Shown here piece after piece: positions 29,401 to 41,851 of a DNA stretch of 64,000 nucleotides (the stretch's first letter is position 1; the number at the start of each line of letters is the position of its first letter). This DNA comes from Stictocephala bisonia (taxonomy: Eukaryota; Arthropoda; Insecta; Hemiptera; Membracidae), in the NCBI GenBank assembly GCA_035578905.1, contig JAQJVL010000083.1, positions 737,861-801,860 on the forward strand. The letters run 5' to 3'. The position numbers were made by a program, and so were the translations under genes. The notes beneath the pieces are model-generated. The model made no database searches. It was not told the origin of the DNA and saw only the letters and a program-made list of their open reading frames with translations.

Positions 29401-32400
29401 ACAACTTCTTGGTATTTTCCCAAGCTTCTTTGCATTGTATTACATTTTGAATCATTCCAAATACTGTATTTATTAATTGTTGTATAATTACTCAGGTGAT
29501 CCAATAAAGTAAGAGTTAGATTCAAGTAGTAATATAGTAAAAGTAGTAAAGTTCAAGTAGTAGTAGTAAAAGTAGTAAAGTTAGATTTGAATTTTCCTTG
29601 ATTATTACAAATAGACTTTGTAATTACATGAATGTAGCAAAAACGAGTTTACTTATTAGAAAAAAGTGATTCGATCACACTTTTATCTTATCACAGCCAC
29701 TCAAGCATGTTTTGTAACCTTAAATAAACAAGTTCGAGGCATTTGTTGAAATTACACTTTTAAAAGTGAATTACTGTACATGTTCAAAAATGTTCATCAA
29801 GTACAAGTCTTAATTGCCTACATTAAGTTTATCTACTGTCTCATTAACATTGAACTTCCCTCTTACATGACCTAATTTTTTATCTTACAATTATTTCCAA
29901 GTTCATGGCCTTGAAAGTCTGCTAACCCCTGCCACCATATTGAATTTGATTCTTCATAAGGACAATTTAAAAAAAAGGGTTACATATGTGTTGGTACATA
30001 TACAGTACAAGTAAACGCCACACAACACAAATTTATTACAATATAAGCACAAAATGCACAGATATATTACAATACAAGTACAAAATGCACAAATATTATG
30101 GTATCTTGTATTGACAAAAAACCCATAATATCAGGAAGTACAGTACCACATATCCTATGAAGTATATTAAAATTTGAGTTACATATGTTACAAAATGTAA
30201 GCAGGAAATATTTTAAAGTGAAGTAATGTTAACCCTTTGAGGACGACGGGCCGATCTGACGGCCCATTGCGTTTTTCCGCCGAGGACTAGCGGACCGATG
30301 TGTCGGCCCGTGACATTTTTGCTGTTGAGGTTGATGGACCGATCCAATGGCCTGCCAGGACGTGCTTAGTTATTGTCGTGTAATTACTTTCGTAGTCATC
30401 AAAAACACTTTGTATGAATGTAAAACTGTTCTAAATGAGTTGATATAAGTGTGTAAACCATTAATATATATACATTTACCGAATTAATAATGACGTAAAA
30501 TATCGTTACTCTTAGGAATGAATCAGCTGATCGTACATGTCAATGACAATTGAGAACTGTCAGTAGAGTAGAGTTGTGTTGTGAGTCAACGTTATCTACT
30601 GGTGTTGTTTTAGTTCACTTTAGACATTTATCAATGTTTAGTTTTGTAATATAATTAGTTTTTATAGTGTTCATAGTGTTATTATTTGAGTTTCATTTGA
30701 TTATATGTAATAGTGGATCGCGATAAATTACGAACTAGTGAATTGGATTGATGCCTTTATGAAACTGACTCAGACTATGTAAATGATTCTTCTGGAGATT
30801 TATATGACGACGATACTGACAATGACCCTAATTACGATCCGCTTGGACCTTCAACTTCGACTCGTTTCAATAACGCCACTGTATTGAGTAACAATGATTC
30901 ATCATCAGACAGTGATGCATCTAGGGTTTTTTGCGTATGACTAAATTCTGTAAATTAGCTCTAACGTTTTTTATTATTATTATATTTTGATAAAATTTGC
31001 TACAAATGTTCATTTTTAAATTCTAAACAAAATGAAAAGGGTTCCACCAGTTAAAATGTTTCTAGTTTATGCTCCAGTGGAAGCCAAACTTGAAATTTAA
31101 TTTGTAATTTTTAATGTTTGTATATATAATCTCAAGCATAATATACTATACTTGACACTAAACCACTCTAATATTTTTTGTATAAAGTGTAAGTATTTTT
31201 AAAGATTTTAGTGGAAAAATTATTTAAATATCTTATATATTACTATAGTTACAAATTTTTCTCTGAATGTCTGCAAAATTGCATATTTGAGCGTGGTCTT
31301 TTTCACATACAACTTTTCAAAAGTAATAAAAATTTTTTTTGCACATACAGAAAAATGTTCAAAAATTGTACGGTCCTCAAAGGGTTAAAGTGAAGTTCTA
31401 GTAAAAAATCTTTGCTCTTATCAACAATACATACATTTCTGGAAAAAAAACACATGAACATTGCAAGTTTTAGTAGTAATAATTCTTGTTTAATTGTTTA
31501 TAAAAAACTTAAAAATTGCTCAAATAAGTGTGATATTGTGAATTACTCAATACTCAATGCACATTGAATGTACGTAATTAAGGTTAGTAAGGTACTGTGA
31601 TAATGATATTGTCATAGGTTGTGATTGCACGACAGTGGTCAGTTAATTGAGGTCCCCAATACTTTTCCCATAGAAAATATAATTTGATTGCACAACCAAT
31701 TACTGTTTCTGAAATTGAGATATATTGCTATTTTTCAACGTAGTCCCAGTCATGATCAATGCACTTTTAGAGTCGTTCTGAGAGCTTTTTCATACTCACG
31801 TCATACCAATCTCCCATCGACTCGCGCAAGAAGGAATCATCACCTGAGATTTACATTCCCTCAAGTGTTGTTTCAGGTTGAGGAACAAAAACACTGAGTA
31901 AGGGCTGTCAGTCATAACACCCAACTTTGGCGATGAGATCCATCGTGGTTTGGGCGACATGAGGGCGGGCTTTGTCATGGTGTAAACAAATTTGCTTTGT
32001 CAACCGACCTCTCCTTCGGTTCTATCATTGATTTTACTATATAAAGAGATACTCCATCCATATGGGAGAGTTGTGGCGAGGCCCCTAAACTGTTTTGAGG
32101 CCCCACGCTGCGCTGCGCATAGCCCTATTTCCTCTCTCTCTCGCACGCTCTTCCGTCTCTGTCTCACTTCCCTCCTCTTAACCCACTCTCCCATTCTCCA
32201 GACAGCCGCCCCGCCCTCTCCTTCCTCAGGTCACGCACACAAACAACGTCCTGCTTAGATAATTGTTTACGTTATTCCATATGGCCAACGTTTATCCGGG
32301 TTCTCTGTTTTTATATTTGCTTGCATCTCTTTCGAATAATAAAGAATACTGTGTTGATACTATTACAGTAAAACTCAGTGTGACATTCATATTGAATAAA

Positions 32401-35400
32401 GAAATATTTATAACTGAATAAATTAAAACACCATATTGATATATATGATTAACACACCGTGTATTTGTAAATAGACACACTTGAATAGACCGCTAACTTA
32501 TCGGCAATGCTGGCGATAATTACTGCTGATTTAAGTAAACATTTTCATATTATATAGCCCATCTGAAAAATCTTTATTTATTGCATTTTAACCATCGATT
32601 AGGTGATTAAATCGACTGTTGTACTCAATCATTAGTTTTTCATATGCGGTAATTGATTAAAAAATAAATTGTTTTCAAATCCAATCAATGACTCTCCTTT
32701 CAATTATGAAATTAATCTGCAAATATTCCAGGAATATATAATAGCCTATAGTGAAATATTAAAAAATGTGACATTATTTATTTCTTTGACAAAATAAATA
32801 TTGAAATAGGCCTATGATATTTATATAGAATAATACTGGGCAAAATATAAAACCCAAATGAGATTCAAATTGAATGATAGGGTTAGAACAAATCATAAAA
32901 AAACCACTAATTTACTTCTATACAAGATAAAAATAGCTTTCATCTTATGGCCGGATTCAGACAATCTGTGTATAGGCATTTAATTTAAAATAGCATTATT
33001 TTTAATTTTATTATATACATATGTTTTATTATTACTGACTGTAACATTAACATATTATTTGGTTCCAAGTAATTGCATGATTGTTTGTAAAATATTTCAT
33101 TGTTTGGTGAATGGTCAGTTTTTATTTTTTTCGGAATCATGAAGACTTGTGACTCTATTATTACTTCTTGAGAAAAACAATCTCGATGTCAATTGCAATT
33201 GGTTAGGAAATATTATCGCGATAGAATATAACTAGACTACTGATTATTTAGATTCAATTTTCATATTTTAATCAGGTTGTGAAATTATTGTAAATTTTGT
33301 TTATGTCCCCCTTTAAAAAATACCGATTTATAACATTGATTGAATCAGACCATTGTAAAACGTGTGTTTAAGGCGAATATAATTAAAGTTAACACATCTG
33401 TTTTTCAAACTATTATTTTACTAGATGTGAAAGTATGGATAAACTGCAATTTATTTATATTTTCAATTTCTCTGGAAAAGACACTCTGGAATTACACTGG
33501 TAACACTTCACAAGTAGCGTGACCAGCAATAACATAAGAAATAACTAATTTTAAGTAACCACAGTCTAAATAATAACAAAATTAACTATAACCGCACTCT
33601 GTGGTGTTTTTAATTATAACAATTCGAATATGACTTATTTACACAACTGAGAATGAACAGAACAAACAATGCCAAGAACTAACAAAACTATATAAACAAA
33701 TAAATATTACAAATAAACAATAATATAGTTAGAATAGAATTGAATAGAATTTTTTTTATTGCATAGACAATTTTAACATTGAATTGTATCGCAATCGTCA
33801 AAGGAAAAAAAAAAATATGTTCATTCATTCTACAAATTCAACATTCATACATACAATTATTTTATTCAATCTTACATTCATTCTAGAAGGCAAGCCTATC
33901 CAGCACTGGTTTCTTGCCAATTATTGGTCTCCCAGTTTTGTGCCAAGAACTCGCCTACACTATACAATGTTCGACTTAACAAAAGTTGTTTAAGGCGAGT
34001 TTTGAACGCCTTTGGCGTCCTGGCAAATTTAATTTTACGGGGCAAACAGTTTAGAAAATGAACACCAGCCTGTGAAGGGAGGTGCTCATAGACCATCGTC
34101 CTATGTTGCCCAGTGCGATAGTTGTCCCTGCGTCTAGTTTCGTAACTGTGTATGTCAGTCCCTCTTGTGAGTGCACATTTTGACATACAGTACATGATTG
34201 TTTCTAGGATGTAAATGCTGGGCAGTGTCAACAATTTTAGGGTTTGAAAAGCAGTTCTGCACGACTCTCTGTTTTTCAAATTTGAAATTATTCTAACCAC
34301 TTTTTTCTGCAGTCTGAATAGGCGGGAGAACTCGACATTTGCACATCCACCCCAAAGCACCACTCCATAGGATAGGTGATGGTAGATGAGGCCATAATAT
34401 GCCGTCATCAGTACCTGAATTGGGCAGCTTTTTGATAACGTCCTCAGAACATAAATGCCTGAGGACAGTTTGGAACACAGACTGTCGATATGATTGTTCC
34501 AAGTTAGACCTTTGTCGATGTGTATTCCTAGGAATTTTGTTGATTGTACTTCCTCCACCTCTGTTTCCTCCAACATAATAGCTGGGGTGAATTCGAGGTT
34601 GGATGGTCGAAGACAAAAGCTAATGAAGTGTGATTTTTTAGGGTTTGTTTTTAGATTGATGTTAGAGAAATGTTGAATGCAGCTATTTAGCTCCATAAAT
34701 GTTTCAATTTCTAAATGTAATTTTGATTTTTGGCTAAAACAGAGAGTCGTATCATCAGCATACTGCACGAGTCGCCCTTGCTGAAGAGATGACGCTGTAT
34801 CATTTACATATATCAGAAATAGTAAGGGGCTGAGTATAGATCCCTGGGGGACACCAAAGCTCAGTTGATTGATTTTTGAAAATTTGTTTGAAATTTGGAA
34901 ATTAGTTAAAAAATAATACGTAAATTTGGGTTTTGCGCATATTTTGAACTGTAATAGTATGGTTTCAAATGGAAACAATTATATATATATATCGTATTAA
35001 TGATAAGCATACACTTTCAAAGTAGATAAATTAATCCTAAGTAGAATAACAGAAGAACAGGGACCTTTTTTTAATAACCAAACACTTCAACTCTAGAACT
35101 GTGGGCCGTGGGGAGTAATATAGGCTATACATGTTTAAAAATTATTGTAATTTAATAGTAACATTTAAATGAATGGCAAACATTATTATATTAAACATCT
35201 GCGGTTAAAAAGATGACTAAAAGTCAAACAACTTATATTATTTACACTTATTTAGCTACACATTAGATTAATTAGGATATAGTATTACGGTGATCACTTA
35301 ACTTAAATCACTAATGAGAGTTAGGCGAGGGTCCAATAACAAAACGTGCGAGCTGTACTTAAAACGTTACAGGAAAAACAAAGGATATGCGATGATTGTT

Positions 35401-38400
35401 AGTCTAGTACCGTACACCAAAATAATAAATATTAATAAAAATATTTCCATTTTATTGTTTTTTTTTTATCCAACTCAAGCCCAAAATCAATTCAGATATT
35501 GTCACACTTTAGTTGTTATAGAAAAATGAAATCCTGGTTTTGTCATCTTGGAAACAAGTTCAGCTGATATAGATAATTATTATATTTTACCAATAACCAA
35601 GAAAATATAAGCACAGAATATATGCAGATATGTGCTTATTTTGTAGTATAAGTTTGGTGCTATTCGGAATCAGACCAGTGAAAATTCAAGTTATTTTTGG
35701 CGGATTGTGATATTTACCGAAATATTTCTATAGCACAGCTTGAGGTCTAAGTTGCTTTTTTGAGCGACCAAGACTGGACAGACTACCTGAGATCGGTATT
35801 GCGCGCAACTCGAGTACTGGTTTGGGGCCTTCTTGGTACATCACAATTAACGCAGCTAGGATTGCGCGCAACTCGTTAACGGCCAGAGAGTGAGGTAGGG
35901 TAGTGAGGTAGGGGTTAAAAACTGTCATATGGCCTTTTCGTAGAAATTTTATATAATTTTTTACGTCTCTCAAATTTATATAAAATGTTTGGTGCTATCC
36001 AGGGACTTAACAATTTAGCCTTTAACAATTTAGAACTACTACCATTTTTCTTGCTACTTCTAAATATACAATTACTTTAAAATATCAATAAACTTATAAT
36101 ACAAACAGTATTTACATCATTTTAGATAATGTATAATGTTTTAACTAAACATCTATTTACATTGACAAAATAACAAAAAAATTTCCCCTAACATTTTTCA
36201 TATTCACAACCCCCTAAGGCCTAAATAAAAGATCGCGATTCCTTTCCGTGCAAGACAAACCACAGCAAGGAATAATATCCCACTTGACCCACTATCAAGG
36301 CCAATCGGCGACAGTACAGGTGCAGTGGCGACGTAGACAAGTACTTCCAGATGAGCGTCTCGATAGAAGGAGAGAGAGAGAATGGGGGAATTAGAGGGAG
36401 TGATTAGTTCCTTTACTGCTCACAGGTTGTGCAACCGAACAGTCGAAACTGGAGGCAATTTCGACCTCTTTAACTTGATTGACGACAGGTTGCAGCACGG
36501 TCGCTCCCATTTTCCGTGCCTCAATATTTAACATTGAATGGAACTATCTTCTATGTATAGTAAAATCAATGGTTCTATATAGCCCAACAAAATTTTGTTC
36601 ATGGTAGTCTTATAGATGTCTGTTCGACAATCTCTCCCACAGTCAAATTTCCTACACCAACTACGCATATTTTTTTATGCCCATACACTTCTCTCCATTG
36701 TGGTCAACTGGTGATGGATTTCATAAGTGGTCGATCCCTTAAACAACAGAAATGTAATCACAAACTGCAATTCACACTTGGCGGGAATGTCAATTTCCTC
36801 ACTCATCGTTAATGGCTGCTAAGCCGAGACTGAGTATCAGTATTAGAGAGGGTTGGAGACTGGCCAGAATAGCGGTGGGGGAAGTGAGGAACACTTCACT
36901 GTTGTCTGATTTATGCTAACTTGCTTTGTTGTAACAGGAACTTGTTGGACACCTTAATTTATGGACAATCTTCATATTCATTTTATGGTATTATAATCAA
37001 TAACTGAGTTGTGCATTTTTAAATTAAAGTAATTAGTTAACATCAAGTCACTGCCTTATTATCGACCTGGCCTCCCAATATTTACTATAAATTATTCTTT
37101 GTTAATTATGTACAATACAAAATATGGGTTTTGTAATAATATCAGATAATTTACATAATATATATTAATTTCAAATGTGATCAATTCTAAAACAATAAAG
37201 ATATTTTGCAAGGCAATCGTGTCTTTAGACGAAAAGCAGCAAAAAAAATTTTCTCTGAAAATCTGGAATATTGTTCAGGGTATAATCTTCCCATATTTTG
37301 TGTTTTTATTTCATTTTGTAACTTAATTTCAGTTTCTATGCAATATTCAATTTGGTAATTTGGTTTGTTACTTGTTTAGCCAGTTTGTCAGCTAATTCAT
37401 TTTCTCTTTTGTTACAGTGTGCATGAATCCATCCATTGAGTTAAAAACATTCTATTCAATTCACTAAACATCTAAAAATTCAAAACTGCCTTTTCTTAGA
37501 TATGCTATGGGTGTATAATCTTAAACATTGAAAACAAGATTATAAATGTTCAGAGCAAATCATCTTTAGCATTGACTGTTTATAATAATAGTCTGGGCAT
37601 TTTGTAAATATTTTAAAATTGTTTTTAAGTTACTGAACTTTAGCATTTGCATCACTGACAAGAAATAGTAATTAATTATGATAAATCTGATTGAGGGTCA
37701 CTTTTTATAAAGTGAAAATCATGTGCGCATCTAGATCTCACATTCAGATGAGTGAGTTCAAGGTCAGGGTGTACTCCCCTCTACATACTGCGCCTCAGTG
37801 TCGTGAGCACTATCGTTCAATACATGTAAACACATATCCTATAGTAAATAAATTATAGAAGTTGAAAATTCCAACAGAATTATTTAGTTTTGCTTGAATA
37901 GACATTCCAATTAGGGAATAGCACAGATAAAGCAATTAATTTATTCTGTTTTTTTTCTTTTAAATCTCTCCATTATATGAATTCTATTTGATATTATTGA
38001 CTAAAAAAACAAAAGAATAACCTCTACAATAAATTATGTCAATTGATAACCTGGCCATAGATAAAATGAGAAATTTGTGCTTTCAGCTGTAAACAGCTGT
38101 CCCATTACACCTAATTAATAAAAAAATAAAAGATATCCACTTCTCCTTATTAACGGAATGCCAACTAAGTAGATTATATTCTAAATTATTAATGTTGACC
38201 TGACATTTGATGTAGAGTAAATAAAAATATATATAGCAGAGAATAATAAACTGTATCTTTTTTATGCTTTTTTAAAATTGTAAAATCGGGCTGAAAGGGC
38301 TGATTTTAATGTTTTCTTAGTGATTTTAATATTTGTTATATTAAAAATAATCTATAATGGTAAACAAAAACGTTTCTTATCTAGTATTTAAAAAAAATAA

Positions 38401-41400
38401 TATACTATAGGTTATTATTAATTTCTACAAATATTCACATGTTGCATATTATGCTTTCTCTCTATAAATTACCATCACTCTGTAACCTATTATTATTCAG
38501 ATATGTAAGTTTTCTTTAAAAATTAATGTCTGTAGCTTGTAAAAACATATTTTCAGCTCTGAAATATGTTTGATTCTACCTTTCTTTTCATTATTTTGAA
38601 ACTCATAAATTGTTATATAAAATAAATAAAATTTAATTATTATTTATTATTATTCATTTCTAAGATGCATTCATTCAATCTTAGAGACATGGGTGAATAT
38701 GAGGGGTGAATGAGTGTAGTCATTGTTACTATCTGAGTTCAACTTAGCTCAGAAAGGACTATTTATTTATAGCCTAATTGCCAGGGCAACTATGGGACCT
38801 ACAGCTTTACGTGGAATCAAATAATAATTTTATAAAGAAGGATAATTTATCTGACATAAATAAGCACAATGGTAAATTTTATAACATTCTATGTAGCAAG
38901 TTTGGAATGCTTTTTACTACAAGTACTCTTGATCCACGGCCATCTAGAGGAAATTTCTCTCATAGATCATGTAGAAGTTTCCGGAGCTGGTTGAAGTAGA
39001 AACATGTAGAATTTAATTTATCAACTTTGAACACTTTTTGTACTGTGATTAAGTTTTATTTATTTATATTTTTTTACACAAGTTTCATGTTGCGCTAAAT
39101 ACTATAGGTGTAAAGAGTTTTACAATATATCTTTGCTCAAGAGATACATTTGTTTTCCTGTACTTTGGAGTACGTGACCTGGTGGTCAGATATGCTAGGC
39201 TTCACAACCTAAACTTTAGTTATGACGGATTTCTAAGAATATTGATACAGCAGCATGTAATTCTTGACTGTTTGACTAAATTCACTTTCAGCTTGTTTAG
39301 CCTCATTTCTCGATTGTTATATATGTTTGGAGTTCAAGTCTATTTGGGTCACTTGAGAGTTCTACTGGTCACAGTGACTGATCAGTAGGATTATTGGGGT
39401 GTAGGGGTGAGTGGGACCTCCTCAAAAAGTTTATGTACTACAAGTAAAAGAATCTTTAACAAATATGATTGTAAGAAACGTCAAGACTTTGTTAGAAATT
39501 GTTGAGCTTAAAACTTAAGTCTTCTGTTGGAACTGGACACTATGCCAACTCAGTTTGTTTTTATGCCGTGATAGCTGTAAACCTCTGTCTATTTTTACCT
39601 GAGAGAGGAAAATTTTTAAACAGCAAAAACCTAGTCGTGCGTTTGCACCACTAATCATCGACTAATAAACTACAATATAAAGATGAGAATCAGGCAGTGC
39701 CGAAGCTTATATATTTGCTAGAGTGTTCATGATTATTCACTTTGCATAACGCTGCTCACTGGCAATGCTTTCTTAAGAAGTCGAGTTGCTGGAAATGAGC
39801 AAGCCTTTGTAAAAGGTAGGAGGGAGGGGCGGAACTCAGCTGTAGTTCACAGCTACCTCCGCATCATCACAGATTTGTTCTAAGGTTTAGATACATGAAT
39901 TACCCACGACATTTAAACTAATCTCCTCAACAAATCTTGACGTATTCATAGTTGTGAACTCTTCTCTGATTATATAGAGGAAGCTGTGAACTACAGCTGT
40001 TTGAACAGATTGTGTTGCTCCGGACCACTACCTATCATAAAGGCTTCATGAAAATTACTAATACTCGTTGTATGATTGGAAGTTGACTTAATATGTTTGA
40101 TTCAGCTGTAAATTAAAGACATTGTAGAACAATTTTGTAATTAATTGTTAGTGATAAAATAAATTAATCTACTGAAGCAGAGTTTCCTTATAAGCAAGAC
40201 ATGGTAAAATTTAGACTCTACCTCTACCTTTGGGTAGTTATTTATATTGCCGTATTTTTCAAAATTTTATTTTTGTTACAGGGATCTTGCAGCCAGAAAT
40301 TGTTTGGTAACGTCAGATCTAACGGTGAAAGTAGGTGATTATGGAACCAGTATTGAAACTTATAAGGTAATAACATTTTCCTTCTTGGAAGTGGATATTT
40401 TAGGTCTATAATGATTTGTTTGTGTTTAAATTAATTTAGTGTATTTTCATCAAATCATAACTTAAATGATTCATTGTGACTCTCCTAGACCAGTAGGCAA
40501 AGTTTTTAGTTTTAATAAACATTTCCTCTTCTGTTCTTATACTAGTCAGTTAATGGAATGTTTCTCAAGTTGATTTGTAAATGGAATTTTATCATGCTTT
40601 TAGGATGACTACTACATAGCTGGAGATGTGGCAGTGCCAATACGGTGGTGTGCACCGGAAACACTGCATTGTACAGACACCACCATTGAAACCAAACAGG
40701 TAACATGACCAATTCAATTTTAAGTGTTGGAAAAATAAAATTACTTTTGTTAAAAATATGGTTAATAGTTCTGTTCACTTTATCTGATTGTTTTGCTGTT
40801 ACAATAAAAAATTATGTGATTTTACTTTGTAGCCTGTTTTAATGTTGCCAAATAATGTCTAAAATATAAAGATGTAAGGTAAAGGTTTAGATTACTACTC
40901 TTAAGTTGGGAATAAATGTGTTGTCTAAAAACTTTTCAAAATGTTAAAGTGCCAAGTCACTCAATCTTTATTTAACTTCTATTATCTTTATTGTTCTTCT
41001 TCTGAAAACCAAGATTTTATAGCCCCACTAATCTTCTTCTGAGCCCACTAAATGACAAATTTGATGTTTTTTAATATGACAGCCAATGGTTTATAAAAAC
41101 AGCCAATTAAAGAGAGTTGTGTTTCATTGTATTTTTTTTTCATGCTAGTTATGTGCAATAAATACTGAGTTGTCTGATCGGGACGTGGTTGGTTTTATTA
41201 TGACTTATTTTGATTTAGTAACTGATTCTATACAACAATTATTTAATATATAATATTATATAATTGCTGAATAGCCATTGTACATGTATGAGCGGGCGGG
41301 TGAGTCAGTACCATTGTACATGTATGGGTGGGCGGGTGGGTCAATACTATTGTAAGTATGTGGGCGGGCGGGTGTAAATTACTTATAAAAATTAAGCTAT

Positions 41401-41800
41401 ATTACGGGACTATACTTAAATGTATTTGTTTTCGTATATATTAATTTGTATCTCATTACTAATATATTGTTGCAAGGCAATAAGACTTATAACCCCCTTA
41501 TTAAAAAACCTCTTATTAAGTGATGAAGATAGGGTTTAATTACCATCGTCAATTATATGGTTGTAAAGCAATAAGAATAAAGTAACCTCTTATTGGAATA
41601 TTAGAACATTGGAATAGTGAAATGAATTATGTCTTCATCTGTGTTTTCGAATATTGCTGATAACAGTAGAATATTGTAGATAACATCCAATATTGCAGAT
41701 AACATCAGTCATTCATTATCTGACTTTTGTTATCACTTCCTGTCTGATAGGGTACCTGGCATAGCCATTCTTCTAATGGCTATTATATATTATATACAAC

Positions 41801-41851
<51 letters not shown>

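Noticed and set aside
31992..32258. 88-codon ORF in the GC-rich insert
   Set aside because: The open frame reflects GC/CT-rich low-complexity DNA; the opposite strand is also open, and no family is recognisable.
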